DNA from: Bacillus coahuilensis m4-4
GTDB taxonomy: Bacteria; Bacillota; Bacilli; Bacillales; Bacillaceae_K
Direction of reading: 5' to 3'
Length of the DNA: 64,000 bases
NCBI RefSeq assembly: GCF_000171615.1
Contig: NZ_ABFU01000060.3
Coordinates: forward strand, 185,770-249,769
Positions 35,257 through 47,158 of this stretch are shown here, one piece after another. The notes below the pieces were generated by a model. The model had not been told where the DNA came from, did not search any database, and saw only the letters and a program-made list of their open reading frames with translations. The position numbers and the translations under genes were made by a program. How positions within the stretch are numbered: position 1 is the first letter of the stretch; the number at the start of each line of letters is the position of its first letter.

Positions 35257-35619
35257 ATGCTAAAAACGTTCGGAGAAAGTTTTATCGAAAGTGTTAAACA
35301 GAAAGAGTTTCTTGTTGAATTGCTACCTATTCAGCCTTTAATTGTGAGAATGGAAGGGAAAGAGGTTGTAACGTTATACATTAGCAAAGATGAGCAAAAA
35401 TTAATAGCTGAAGCAAATCAAGCAGATGTTCAAATTACGGGGGAAGCACTGGATCTAGAAGAGATCTTTTATGCTACATTGCCATTACGCAAGTGGATGA
35501 AACACTCTTCTGTGAAATGCGAAGGGGCTTTTCGTCATCTATTATTACTAGAGTCCCTTTTCGTTCTATGTAAAAATAAAAAAAATAACAACAGAAAAAA
35601 GGTTGACATCTTAATTTAG
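35257..35619 (+). CDS. yusD: SCP-2-like protein YusD
   Basis: A 120-aa sterol-carrier-protein-2-type lipid-binding fold: VRMEGKEVVTLYIS, ADVQITGEALDLEEIF. Its last 12 codons coincide with the metNPQ promoter. They follow a run of eight A (35578-35585), where one base more would end the protein at CKNKKK. The normal end may therefore be earlier. Probably binds an acyl or other lipophilic ligand. Confidence 0.8.
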   Translation: MLKTFGESFIESVKQKEFLVELLPIQPLIVRMEGKEVVTLYISKDEQKLIAEANQADVQITGEALDLEEIFYATLPLRKWMKHSSVKCEGAFRHLLLLESLFVLCKNKKNNNRKKVDILI

Positions 35620-35631
35620 ACCATGTAAAAT
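35603..35631 (+). promoter_or_regulatory. sigma-A promoter of metNPQ
   Basis: Consensus -35 TTGACA (35603-35608), 17-bp spacer, -10 TAAAAT (35626-35631). It overlaps the end of the yusD frame; transcription would start near 35638 and read into the riboswitch. Confidence 0.85.
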
Positions 35632-35690
35632 CCAATTCAGTGATATTTACTGCTTAATCGTGTTATCGATTTAATTGAATAAAGTATTGT

Positions 35691-35805
35691 TCTCTTATTA
35701 CGAGAGGTGGAGGGAAGTGCCCTGCGAAGCCCGGCAACCGTCAATCTAAGATTGAAATGGTGCCAATTCACTCAAAGCTATATGCTTTGAAAGATGAGAG
35801 AAAGG
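35691..35805 (+). ncRNA. SAM-I riboswitch (S-box)
   Basis: Canonical S-box landmarks: GAGAGGTGGAGGGA, GCCCTGCGAAGCCCGGCAACC, AATGGTGCCAATTC and a closing GATGAGAGAAAGG. It precedes a terminator and the methionine importer metNPQ. SAM binding would favour termination, so the importer is made when SAM is low. Confidence 0.97.
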
Positions 35806-35819
35806 TAGATTACTATTTT

Positions 35820-35855
35820 ATGCCTTTCTGCTCTTCTGCAGAAAGGCATTTTTGT
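35820..35855 (+). terminator. SAM-controlled terminator before metN
   Basis: ATGCCTTTCTGC (35820-35831) pairs with GCAGAAAGGCAT (35838-35849), then TTTTTG. Confidence 0.92.
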
Positions 35856-35905
35856 ATTTTTGGGAACAGTAGTGAATAGATAGAATTTTTGAAAGAGGTG
35901 GTAAC

Positions 35906-36931
35906 GTGATTACCCTATCCCATGTTAAAAAAATATTTCAATCCAAGTCAGGGCCACTTACAGCCGTTAATGATGTGAATCTTTCCATTCCAGAAGGTGA
36001 AATCTTTGGAGTGATTGGATATAGTGGTGCAGGTAAAAGTACACTAATTCGTATGCTTAACGGATTAGAGGTTCCATCCGATGGAACGGTCGATGTCAAT
36101 GGACAAATCGTTTCGAAGATTAAAGGAAAACAGTTAAGACAGGCTAGACAAGATATCTCGATGATCTTTCAACATTTCAATCTTTTATGGTCAAGAACGG
36201 TTCGTGATAACATTGCATTTCCATTAGAAATTGCAGGTGTTGAAAAGGAAGAACGATACAAGAGAGTGGATGAATTAATTAAGCTTGTCGGATTAGAGGG
36301 ACGTGAAGAATCGTACCCTTCCCAATTAAGTGGTGGTCAAAAACAGCGTGTTGGTATTGCAAGAGCGTTAGCTAACCAACCAAAAGTATTACTATGTGAT
36401 GAGGCAACTTCTGCTTTAGATCCAGAAACAACAGACAGTATTTTAGACTTATTAGTAGATATCAACAAAAAATTTGGTCTTACGATTGTACTTATTACAC
36501 ACGAAATGCATGTGATTAAAAAGATTTGCCACCGTGTAGCCGTGATGGAAAGTGGTCAAGTAGTAGAACTTGGTGAAGTGTTAGACGTCTTCAGAAATCC
36601 GAAAGAACCCATTACAAAACGATTCGTTCAACAGCTTACAGAGGGAGAAGAAACAGAGGCCTCTATTCATCAAGTACTTGAAAGTTATCCGAATGGTACT
36701 ATCCTTCGAGTGTCTTTCTTAGAAGATGCAACGGAGCAACCTTATATTTCACGGTTCATTCGAAAATTTGAGATTGATGTGAATATTTTACAAGGAAATA
36801 TCACCCACACTCAAAAAGGTGCCATAGGAACGTTACTCATTCATATAGAAGGTTCAGAGGAAGAAACAACGAAAAGCATCGCTTACTTACAGGAGCAATC
36901 TCTTGGAGTGGAGGTGATTCAGCATGATTGA
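35906..36931 (+). CDS. metN: methionine ABC importer, ATP-binding protein
   Basis: A 341-aa ATPase with Walker A GYSGAGKST, signature LSGGQKQRVGIARAL, Walker B VLLCDEAT and a C-terminal NIL regulatory domain (about 265-341) that binds methionine for feedback inhibition. The GTG start follows AAAGAGGTGG. It overlaps metP by 8 nt. Under SAM riboswitch control. Confidence 0.96.
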   Translation: MITLSHVKKIFQSKSGPLTAVNDVNLSIPEGEIFGVIGYSGAGKSTLIRMLNGLEVPSDGTVDVNGQIVSKIKGKQLRQARQDISMIFQHFNLLWSRTVRDNIAFPLEIAGVEKEERYKRVDELIKLVGLEGREESYPSQLSGGQKQRVGIARALANQPKVLLCDEATSALDPETTDSILDLLVDINKKFGLTIVLITHEMHVIKKICHRVAVMESGQVVELGEVLDVFRNPKEPITKRFVQQLTEGEETEASIHQVLESYPNGTILRVSFLEDATEQPYISRFIRKFEIDVNILQGNITHTQKGAIGTLLIHIEGSEEETTKSIAYLQEQSLGVEVIQHD

Positions 36932-37592
36932 AGCGATTTTTCCTCATGTTAATTGGGATAAGATGTGGGAAGCCACTTTAGAAACTCTTTACATGACAGG
37001 GATGTCTGTTGGTATCACCTTTGTTATCGGTATTTTACTGGGACTCCTATTATTTTTAACTGCTCCAGGTAACCTTTGGCAGAATAAAGTGTTTTATGCG
37101 ATTACGAGTGCGGTTGTGAACATATTTCGTTCCATACCATTTATTATTCTAATCGTTTTATTAATACCTTTTACCAAATTTCTATTAGATACCATTCGCG
37201 GTGCGAATGCGGCATTACCAGCTCTTATTATTGGAGCGGCACCATTTTATGCTCGAATGGTGGAAATCGCACTACGCGAAATTGATAAAGGGGTTATTGA
37301 GGCAGCGCGTAGTATGGGAGCAACAACTTGGACGATTATTCGTAAGGTTCTCATCCCAGAATCAATGCCTGCACTCATTTCAGGTATTACTGTAACAGCG
37401 ATTGCTTTAGTTGGATATACAGCAATGGCTGGGGTTATCGGTGCCGGAGGACTAGGAAATCTTGCATTTTTAGATGGATTCCAACGTGGTCGTGATGATG
37501 TAACGTTGATGGCGACGATTGTCATATTGATTATTGTTTTTATCCTCCAAGCAATTGGAGATCTTATAACTAGAAAATTAGACAAACGATAG
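36924..37592 (+). CDS. metP: methionine ABC importer, permease
   Basis: A 222-aa protein with five membrane segments (MetI-type). The coupling loop EIDKGVIEAARSMGATTWTIIRKVLIPE contacts MetN. It forms the transmembrane dimer for D/L-methionine uptake. SD GGAGGTGATT lies inside metN. Confidence 0.96.
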   Translation: MIEAIFPHVNWDKMWEATLETLYMTGMSVGITFVIGILLGLLLFLTAPGNLWQNKVFYAITSAVVNIFRSIPFIILIVLLIPFTKFLLDTIRGANAALPALIIGAAPFYARMVEIALREIDKGVIEAARSMGATTWTIIRKVLIPESMPALISGITVTAIALVGYTAMAGVIGAGGLGNLAFLDGFQRGRDDVTLMATIVILIIVFILQAIGDLITRKLDKR

Positions 37593-37604
37593 GAGAGGAA
37601 AAGA

Positions 37605-38420
37605 ATGAAAAAATTCGTATCTGGTTTAGCGTTAGCATCAAGTGTATTCGTTTTAGGAGCATGTGGTAATGGAGGAGATTCAGAAGATAATGTATTAGTT
37701 GTAGGGGCATCTAATGTACCACACGCTGAAATCTTAGAAGAAGCAAAGCCGTTATTTGAAGAAAAAGGTTTCGAGCTACAAATTGAAACATATCAAGACT
37801 ACGTTTTACCAAATCAAGATTTAGAAAATGGTGATTTGGACGCAAACTATTTTCAACACGTTCCTTATTTAGAAAGTCAAATTGCTGATCATGGCTATGA
37901 CTTTGTGAATGCTGGTGGCATTCACGTAGAGCCAATTGGAGTGTACTCTAAAAAGTTTTCATCATTAGAAGAACTTCCAGACGGAGCGGTTATCCTTATG
38001 AGTAACTCTGTTGCAGACCATGGACGAATTTTAACAATGCTAGAAGCAAAAGGTCTGATTACTCTTAATGAAGGTGTGGAGAAAACAGCAGCTACAATTG
38101 AAGATATCGCAGAAAATCCGAAAAATTTAGTGTTTGATTATGAATATGAAGCAGCACTTCTTCCACAGCTATACGAAAATGAAGAAGGCGACGCTGTACT
38201 GATTAACTCTAACTACGCAATTGATGCAGGCTTAAACCCTATGGAAGATTCTATTGCTCTTGAAGATAGTGAGTCTCCATACGTGAACATTATCGCGGTT
38301 AACAATGGTGACGAAGAAAGTGAAGCGGTGAAAGCGTTAGTGGAAGTTTTACGCTCTGAAGAAATCCAAGAATTCATTCTTGCAGAGTGGAGCGGGTCTG
38401 TAGTCCCTGTAAAAGAATAA
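37605..38420 (+). CDS. metQ: methionine-binding lipoprotein
   Basis: A 271-aa NlpA-family protein. The lipobox is VLGAC with lipidated Cys20, and the ligand pocket motif is NLENGDLDANYFQHVPYL. It captures methionine outside the membrane for MetNP. AGGAGAGG precedes the ATG, and a terminator follows the gene. Confidence 0.96.
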   Translation: MKKFVSGLALASSVFVLGACGNGGDSEDNVLVVGASNVPHAEILEEAKPLFEEKGFELQIETYQDYVLPNQDLENGDLDANYFQHVPYLESQIADHGYDFVNAGGIHVEPIGVYSKKFSSLEELPDGAVILMSNSVADHGRILTMLEAKGLITLNEGVEKTAATIEDIAENPKNLVFDYEYEAALLPQLYENEEGDAVLINSNYAIDAGLNPMEDSIALEDSESPYVNIIAVNNGDEESEAVKALVEVLRSEEIQEFILAEWSGSVVPVKE

Positions 38421-38433
38421 TATGGAATAAGTA

Positions 38434-38465
38434 GGCAGTGGCTATTTTGGCCATTGTCTTTTTTT
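38434..38465 (+). terminator. terminator of metNPQ
   Basis: GGCAGTGGC pairs with GCCATTGTC (two G-T wobbles) and is followed by TTTTTTT. Confidence 0.85.
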
Positions 38466-38628
38466 CGAAAACAATTTATACCCTTCATGTTAAAGAATGT
38501 CTACATATTAAATTCATTCAACGAACTAAGGAGTTAAAATTGAATAGCTGACTTCTTTTTAACATACTTCTCCCTCACTTTGCTCATACTATCGTTGAAA
38601 GATTTTATGCTAAAAGGAGTGGGTGTGT

Positions 38629-38985
38629 GTGACACAAGAGCCTAGAAACTTAACAGAAGAAGCGCTTCAAGATTATAAGGCAGGGTTAGGGGTATTTTCT
38701 GAAAAAATGCCAGAGCTCGCAAAAAAATATAATGACTTTACAGGCGAATGTTTTAAAGAGGGTAAGCTTTCAAAGAAAGAAAAACATCTTATTGCGTTAG
38801 GGATTGCGATATTTTCTCAAGATGAATACTGCATTATTTATCACACAAAAGGGTGCGTAGATCAAGGATGTACGGAAGATGAAGTATTAGAAGCTGTTGG
38901 GGTGACCGCTGCTTTCGGTGGGGGAGCAGCGATGAGTCAAAGTGTAACCCTTGTCCAAGAAGCTTATCAAGATTTAAAGGAATGA
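38629..38985 (+). CDS. yurZ: carboxymuconolactone decarboxylase family protein YurZ
   Basis: A 118-aa AhpD/CMD-type helical protein: FTGECFKEGKLSKKEKHLIALG, then DEYCIIYHTKGCV with the active-site-like Glu/Cys/His, ALGAT-like EAVGVTAAFGGG. It may have peroxidase-linked activity. I use GTG 38629, 8 nt after AAAGGAGT. It lies between metQ and suf as in B. subtilis. Confidence 0.88.
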   Translation: MTQEPRNLTEEALQDYKAGLGVFSEKMPELAKKYNDFTGECFKEGKLSKKEKHLIALGIAIFSQDEYCIIYHTKGCVDQGCTEDEVLEAVGVTAAFGGGAAMSQSVTLVQEAYQDLKE

Positions 38986-39195
38986 ATGAACTGAAGGATT
39001 CGGCTGGATTTTGATTGTATTTTACGAACGAATGCTAATAGTGCGATGTAATAGGAGAGTAACAAGGAATATAGAGGATAATCCTGTTTATAACGTTTTG
39101 TTCTATTTACATTGGGGTAGTAAAATAAATGAGTATCCAAAAACCGAAAGGAATGGTTCATTATTAGCCAGTTAGATCTAAACTATACGAGTGAG
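38986..39195. other. intergenic, no confident gene
   Basis: A minus-strand frame (39161-38967) would give a 64-aa hydrophobic peptide, but it has no SD and overlaps yurZ, so it is not called. Confidence 0.45.
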
Positions 39196-39354
39196 ATGGA
39201 AAAAGCGATGTTCGGAGCACATGGAGTAGGGTATGAAGTTTACAACCGAAAACATGAAGTAAGGATGCGAATCGAAAAAAAGCGAGAAGAAGAGTATCGT
39301 AAATCCAGACGTATGGTTGCGGCGATGGACAGGATAGCACATGGAAATGCTTAG
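39196..39354 (+). CDS. small basic protein, hypothetical
   Basis: A 52-aa charged helix: MEKAMFGAHGVGYEVYNRKH, then a Lys/Arg/Glu-rich stretch (RMRIEKKREEEYRKSRR) and AAMDRIAHGNA. No family recognised. The frame is open 36 nt upstream of this ATG (SQLDLNYTSE). A GAAAGGAATGG lies near 39147-39157, so the real start may be upstream and displaced by one base. A strong terminator right after supports a transcribed unit. Confidence 0.5.
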   Translation: MEKAMFGAHGVGYEVYNRKHEVRMRIEKKREEEYRKSRRMVAAMDRIAHGNA

Positions 39355-39370
39355 TGAATTATAATAGAAG

Positions 39371-39403
39371 AAACCGGCTCAAACGCTTGAGTCGGTTTTT
39401 TAT
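39371..39403 (+). terminator. intrinsic terminator
   Basis: AAACCGGCTCAA pairs with TTGAGTCGGTTT (one wobble), then TTTTATTTTA. Confidence 0.85.
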
Positions 39404-39605
39404 TTTATTTAAAGTCAAGGAGAGTCACAGAGAAGGGCCATCACATACGTTAGATTAATTAGAGATCGTCGTAAATAATGTGAAGAGGATTTAAGTTTAT
39501 ATTGAATAAAGAAGGATGAAAAATATCTAGAAAGCCAAAATAGGTAAGTGAAGTGGACTAAGCCTTGTTTTTACTATCACGGTAGTGAAAATAAAGATAG
39601 AAAAG

Positions 39606-39634
39606 TTGATAAAGGAATCTGTTTGTTATAAGAT
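39606..39634 (+). promoter_or_regulatory. possible upstream suf promoter
   Basis: TTGATA (39606-39611), 17-bp spacer, TAAGAT (39629-39634). Weaker than the promoter at 39650. Confidence 0.4.
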
Positions 39635-39649
39635 TGTAATGAGAATAAA

Positions 39650-39678
39650 TTGAGAATAATTCTTATATAGATTATAAT
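39650..39678 (+). promoter_or_regulatory. suf operon promoter
   Basis: -35 TTGAGA (39650-39655), 17-bp spacer, perfect -10 TATAAT (39673-39678). Two palindromes overlap its -35 and its start site. Confidence 0.7.
39651..39665. promoter_or_regulatory. Fur-family-like operator 1
   Basis: TGAGAATAATTCTTA has the 7-1-7 layout of Fur boxes (consensus TGATAATNATTATCA, three mismatches). It overlaps the -35 of the suf promoter. Confidence 0.55.
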
Positions 39679-39688
39679 AAGAATAACT

Positions 39689-39703
39689 TTAGAATAATTC
39701 TAA
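39689..39703. promoter_or_regulatory. Fur-family-like operator 2
   Basis: TTAGAATAATTCTAA is a perfect 7-1-7 palindrome, two mismatches from the PerR consensus TTATAATNATTATAA. It lies at about +1 of the suf promoter, 38 bp from operator 1. Which Fur-family protein binds is not decided by sequence. Confidence 0.6.
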
Positions 39704-39731
39704 ATAACATAATGTTTTGGAGGTAGTATTA

Positions 39732-40517
39732 ATGGCTGGTTCAACGTTAAAGATTCAAGATCTTCATGTAGAGATCGAAGGCAAAGAAATCCTAAAGGGT
39801 GTTAATCTTGAAGTAAAAGGTGGAGAAATTCACGCAATCATGGGTCCAAACGGTACAGGTAAATCTACTTTATCTTCTGCTATCATGGGTCATCCTAAAT
39901 ATGAAGTAACAAGTGGTTCAATTGAATTAGACGGTAATGATGTACTCGAAATGGAAGTAGATGAGCGCGCTCGTGCAGGTCTTTTCTTAGCTATGCAATA
40001 TCCAAGTGAAATTTCAGGGGTAACAAATGCGGACTTCTTGCGTTCTGCAATTAATTCTCGTCGCGAAGAAGGAGAAGAAATCTCTCTCATGAAATTTATC
40101 CGTGAAATGGATAACAAAATGGATCTATTAGAAATGGACCCTGACATGGCTCAGCGTTACTTAAACGAAGGTTTCTCCGGTGGGGAAAAGAAGCGTAATG
40201 AAATCCTTCAATTAATGATGATTCAACCTAAAATTGCTATCTTAGATGAGATTGATTCTGGTCTTGATATTGATGCACTTAAAGTTGTTTCTAAAGGGAT
40301 TAACGAAATGCGTGGATCTGATTTTGGTTGCCTAATGATTACTCACTACCAACGTCTACTTAACTATATCACTCCTGATGTTGTTCACGTTATGATGCAA
40401 GGTCGTATTGTGAAAACAGGCGGACCTGAGCTTGCACAGCGTTTAGAAGCAGAAGGATACGAGTGGATTAAACAAGAATTAGGTATTGAAGACGAAACTG
40501 TTGGCCAAGAAGCGTAA
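39732..40517 (+). CDS. sufC: Fe-S cluster assembly ATPase SufC
   Basis: A 261-aa ABC-type ATPase: Walker A GPNGTGKST, signature FSGGEKKRNEI, Walker B AILDEIDSGLD. With SufB and SufD it forms the SufBCD scaffold complex in the cytosol. Start chosen at ATG 39732 behind TTGGAGGT. First gene of sufCDSUB, the essential Fe-S system of Bacillus. Confidence 0.97.
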   Translation: MAGSTLKIQDLHVEIEGKEILKGVNLEVKGGEIHAIMGPNGTGKSTLSSAIMGHPKYEVTSGSIELDGNDVLEMEVDERARAGLFLAMQYPSEISGVTNADFLRSAINSRREEGEEISLMKFIREMDNKMDLLEMDPDMAQRYLNEGFSGGEKKRNEILQLMMIQPKIAILDEIDSGLDIDALKVVSKGINEMRGSDFGCLMITHYQRLLNYITPDVVHVMMQGRIVKTGGPELAQRLEAEGYEWIKQELGIEDETVGQEA

Positions 40518-40534
40518 TTGTTAGGAGGAGGAAT

Positions 40535-43504
<2,970 letters not shown>

Positions 43505-43523
43505 GCCTAGGAATGGAGGAGTT

Positions 43524-44927
43524 ATGACATGGCAAAAGAAAATGCCTGAAATAGGAGATTATAAGTATGGCTTTAGCGATCGCGACGTATCGATCTTCCG
43601 TTCAGAACGTGGACTAACTCGTGAAATTGTTGAAGAAATCTCTCGTATGAAAGAAGAGCCTCAGTGGATGTTAGACTTCCGTTTAAAATCTCTTGAGCAC
43701 TTTTACAATATGCCAATGCCACAGTGGGGGGGGGATTTAAACTCACTTAATTTCGATGAGATTACGTACTATGTTAAACCATCTGAAAAATCTGAGCGCT
43801 CTTGGGATGAAGTTCCAGAAGAAATCAAGCAAACATTTGATAAGCTTGGTATCCCTGAAGCTGAGCAAAAATATCTTGCAGGGGTATCTGCTCAGTACGA
43901 ATCTGAAGTAGTCTACCACAACATGCAAGAAGACCTAGAAGAGATGGGTATCGTCTTTAAAGACACAGATTCTGCTCTTAAAGAAAATGAAGAGTTATTC
44001 CGTGAGCACTGGGCAAAAGTTATTCCTCCAACGGATAACAAATTCTCAGCTCTTAACTCGGCAGTTTGGTCTGGTGGGTCTTTCATTTACGTACCAAAGG
44101 GTATAAAAGTAGAAACACCTCTACAAGCGTATTTCCGTATTAACTCTGAGAATATGGGTCAGTTCGAACGTACGTTAATTATCGTAGATGAAGGGGCGCA
44201 CGTACACTATGTAGAAGGATGTACAGCACCTGTCTATACGACCAACTCCCTTCACTCAGCGGTTGTTGAAATTATCATTAAAAAAGATGCATACTGCCGT
44301 TACACAACGATTCAAAACTGGGCGAATAATGTTTACAACCTAGTAACGAAGCGTGCTGTGTGTGAAGAAAACGCAACAATGGAATGGATTGATGGGAACA
44401 TCGGTTCTAAACTGACAATGAAATACCCTGCGGTTGTTTTAAAAGGTGAAGGCGCTCGTGGTATGACACTTTCCATTGCACTTGCTGGAAAAGGTCAACA
44501 CCAAGACGCAGGAGCGAAAATGATTCACTTAGCTCCAAACACATCTTCTACCATCGTATCAAAATCCATCTCTAAACAAGGTGGTAAAGTAACATACCGT
44601 GGTATCGTTCACTTTGGACGTAAAGCAGATGGCGCACGTTCTAACATCGAGTGCGATACGCTTATCATGGATAACCAATCGACGTCAGATACAATCCCTT
44701 ACAATGAGATCTTAAATGATAACATCTCACTTGAGCACGAAGCGAAGGTATCAAAAGTATCTGAAGAACAATTATTCTATCTCATGAGCCGTGGTATCTC
44801 TGAAGAAGAAGCAACAGAAATGATCGTAATGGGCTTCATCGAGCCATTTACAAAAGAGCTTCCAATGGAATATGCCGTTGAAATGAACCGTCTGATTAAG
44901 TTCGAGATGGAAGGGTCTATTGGATAA
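43524..44927 (+). CDS. sufB: Fe-S cluster assembly protein SufB
   Basis: A 467-aa scaffold subunit, very conserved from [19 protein letters not shown] onward, with [18 protein letters not shown] and [22 protein letters not shown] segments. The in-frame ATG 43524 is only 2-3 nt from the GGAGGAG. A better placed ATG at 43529 is out of frame by one. With one A fewer in 43534-43537 it would read MAKKMPEIG as in B. subtilis, so the annotated N-terminus MTWQKK is suspect. Confidence 0.95.
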   Translation: MTWQKKMPEIGDYKYGFSDRDVSIFRSERGLTREIVEEISRMKEEPQWMLDFRLKSLEHFYNMPMPQWGGDLNSLNFDEITYYVKPSEKSERSWDEVPEEIKQTFDKLGIPEAEQKYLAGVSAQYESEVVYHNMQEDLEEMGIVFKDTDSALKENEELFREHWAKVIPPTDNKFSALNSAVWSGGSFIYVPKGIKVETPLQAYFRINSENMGQFERTLIIVDEGAHVHYVEGCTAPVYTTNSLHSAVVEIIIKKDAYCRYTTIQNWANNVYNLVTKRAVCEENATMEWIDGNIGSKLTMKYPAVVLKGEGARGMTLSIALAGKGQHQDAGAKMIHLAPNTSSTIVSKSISKQGGKVTYRGIVHFGRKADGARSNIECDTLIMDNQSTSDTIPYNEILNDNISLEHEAKVSKVSEEQLFYLMSRGISEEEATEMIVMGFIEPFTKELPMEYAVEMNRLIKFEMEGSIG

Positions 44928-44942
44928 TAGATAAAATTACGG

Positions 44943-44967
44943 AACTGCCTGAAAATTTTTTCGGGCA
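44943..44967 (+). terminator. terminator of sufCDSUB
   Basis: AACTGCC pairs with GGCAGTT, followed by TTTTTTTG. Confidence 0.88.
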
Positions 44968-45041
44968 GTTTTTTTGTTGGTTAAGAAGAGAGGAATCAGG
45001 TAGTAATATGGTATCGACCGGATGAATAGTGGATATCAAGT

Positions 45042-45338
45042 CGCCCTCAATAACGGAAGCCCCGCCCACCAAGTGAGAGAAAGCGCCCACTGGAAGAGAA
45101 TAATAGCTCAGTCCAAGATATGCAAAGGGTAAACCGCCCAAAGTAAGTCCAAGGAAGCCCACCCAAAGAAAAACCCCGCCCACCAAGTGAGAGAAAGCGC
45201 CCACTGGAAGAGAATAATAGCTCAGTCCAAGATATGCAAAGGGTAAACCGCCCAAAGTGAGTCCAAGGAAGCCCACCCAAAGAGAAACCCCGCCCACCAA
45301 GTGAGAGAAAGAGCCCACCGGAAGAGAATAATATCTCA
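45042..45338. repeat. family I array: 21-bp CGCCCA phasing, 114-bp super-unit
   Basis: Fourteen word positions: 45042, 45063, 45084, 45105, 45135, 45156, 45177, 45198, 45219, 45249, 45270, 45291, 45312, 45333. The gaps are 21 except two of 30, and units recur at exactly 114 bp (45063, 45177, 45291). Words are CGCCCA or degenerate AGCCCA/AGCTCA. The filler (CCAAGTGAGAGAAAG, CTGGAAGAGAATAAT) differs from the array at 11.6 kb. No gene is supported in it. Confidence 0.9.
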
Positions 45339-45450
45339 GTCAATGATTAGTACCGTACACTAAATGGAAAAAACTCCTTACCACCAACTCTTCCCCCATG
45401 AGAATAAGGCAGAACTTATGATACAATAAACGTGTAAAGTAGGTGGGAGC

Positions 45451-46296
45451 ATGATTTATATAGGTGTGACCGGCTGGGGAGATCAAGATTCCTTATATGC
45501 CTCTCACATAAAACCGAAAGACAAGCTAAAGGAATATGCAACACACTTTCCAATTGTGGAGGTAGATGCTTCATTTTATGCGGTTCAGCCCTTGCGTAAC
45601 AGTGAGAAATGGGTGAAGGATACGCCAGCAGATTTTCAATTCGTTGTGAAGGCGTATCAAGGGATGACAGGTCATGAGAGGGGAGAAATTCCTTTTAAAT
45701 CAAAAGAGGAAATGTTTCATGAGTTTAAGCAATCACTTACACCATATTTGACTACAGGCAAACTTGCTATGGTCCTTTTTCAGTTTCCTCCATGGTTCCG
45801 CTGCTCTAAGGAAAACGTAGAGTATTTACGGTTTTGTAAAAGCCAAATGGGCAATATTTCATGTGCTTTAGAATTTAGACATCAATCCTGGTTCGAGCAG
45901 GAATACTACACTAAAACGTTAGCCTTTATGGAAAAGGAACAATGGATTCACAGTATTTGTGATGAACCACAAGCAGGCTCTGGTTCTGTCCCTATTATCA
46001 TAAAGGCAACTCATGGAACATCCACATTAGTAAGGTTTCATGGAAGAAACCAGCACGGCTGGAATGCGTCTGGTCAGAAGAACTGGAGAGATGTAAGGTA
46101 CTTATATCGCTACAATCACCATGAATTAAACGCGTGGAAAGATTTTGTCACTCAGCTTCAACAAGAGAGTGAACATGTGTATCTTTTGTTTAACAATAAT
46201 TCTGGCGGAGATGCAGCAGATAACGCGAAGATGATGATGGATATTCTAAGGATAGAGTATCACAATTTGGCACCAAGGCAATTAGACTTATTTTAA
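45451..46296 (+). CDS. yunF: DUF72 family protein YunF
   Basis: A 281-aa TIM-barrel-like protein of the DUF72 family: MIYIGVTGWGDQD, FPIVEVDASFYA, KAYQGMTGHERG, LEFRHQSW and a C-terminal VYLLFNNNSGGDAADNA. Function unknown; the fold suggests a metal-dependent hydrolase or isomerase. First of yunF-E-D. Confidence 0.9.
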   Translation: MIYIGVTGWGDQDSLYASHIKPKDKLKEYATHFPIVEVDASFYAVQPLRNSEKWVKDTPADFQFVVKAYQGMTGHERGEIPFKSKEEMFHEFKQSLTPYLTTGKLAMVLFQFPPWFRCSKENVEYLRFCKSQMGNISCALEFRHQSWFEQEYYTKTLAFMEKEQWIHSICDEPQAGSGSVPIIIKATHGTSTLVRFHGRNQHGWNASGQKNWRDVRYLYRYNHHELNAWKDFVTQLQQESEHVYLLFNNNSGGDAADNAKMMMDILRIEYHNLAPRQLDLF

Positions 46297-46314
46297 CCGC
46301 TAGGAGATGGCAGA

Positions 46315-47136
46315 ATGGAATGGATTGTATTAGTGTTTATTGGACTTTTTGCTGGGGCATTAGGTGCTTTAGCAGGTCTTGGAGGCGGAGTTATTATTGT
46401 ACCCGCTTTATTGTTTTTTGGAGGAATGTCTTTCTTCACTGGAGAAATGACACCTCAGATTGCTGTTGGAACTTCTCTCGTTATCATGATTTTTACAGGA
46501 CTTTCTTCAACGCTGTCGTATTTGAAGAGAGGAACAGTGGATTATAAGAGTGGTCTTTTATTTTTTGCTGGTAGCGGGCCTGGTGGAATCGTTGGAGCGT
46601 GGATTAATAAAGGACTAGATATGGATAGCTTTACTCTTTATTTTGGATTCTTTATGATTTTTATTTCAATTATTTTAATGGTACGAAATAAATTAAAACC
46701 TTTTCCTTTTGCACAAAAAGGGAAAAAGCGTTCATTCCAAGATGCTGATGGTAATACATATGAATATCATATACAACCAGTTATAGCGATAGCAAGTGCA
46801 TTTATTGTTGGACTTACTTCGGGTCTATTTGGGATTGGTGGAGGCTCCCTAATGGTGCCTGCTATGATATTATTGTTCTTATTTCCACCACATGTGGCAG
46901 TGGCAACGAGTATGTTTATGATCTTCTTGTCTGCCATTGTTAGTTCTGTTACGCATATTGCGTTCGGAAATGTTGATTGGTTATACGCTTTGGCTTTAAT
47001 TCCAGGGGCTTGGCTTGGAGCAAAGCTTGGTGCTTACTTAAATAGTAGACTTCAATCGGACTCACTCGTTATGGTTCTTCGCATTATTCTTATTTTAGTT
47101 GGAGCACAGTTAATCTACCAAGGGCTCGTTGGATAA
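46315..47136 (+). CDS. yunE: sulfite exporter TauE/SafE family membrane protein YunE
   Basis: A 273-aa membrane protein with about eight segments and the repeated Gly-rich motif (GALGALAGLGGGVIIVP and GLFGIGGGSLMVPAMIL). The family moves sulfur or organic anions. Located 18 nt after yunF. Confidence 0.9.
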   Translation: MEWIVLVFIGLFAGALGALAGLGGGVIIVPALLFFGGMSFFTGEMTPQIAVGTSLVIMIFTGLSSTLSYLKRGTVDYKSGLLFFAGSGPGGIVGAWINKGLDMDSFTLYFGFFMIFISIILMVRNKLKPFPFAQKGKKRSFQDADGNTYEYHIQPVIAIASAFIVGLTSGLFGIGGGSLMVPAMILLFLFPPHVAVATSMFMIFLSAIVSSVTHIAFGNVDWLYALALIPGAWLGAKLGAYLNSRLQSDSLVMVLRIILILVGAQLIYQGLVG

Positions 47137-47158
47137 TTGAACACTGGGGGAAATGTGG

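Noticed and set aside
38967..39161. 64-aa hydrophobic minus-strand frame between yurZ and the small basic gene
   Set aside because: No SD, overlaps yurZ, and A/T-rich base composition explains the hydrophobic residues.
45042..45338. CRISPR array
   Set aside because: Words are only 6 bp, filler between words recurs from unit to unit instead of being unique, there is no palindromic repeat, and no cas gene is nearby. The same applies to the other three arrays.
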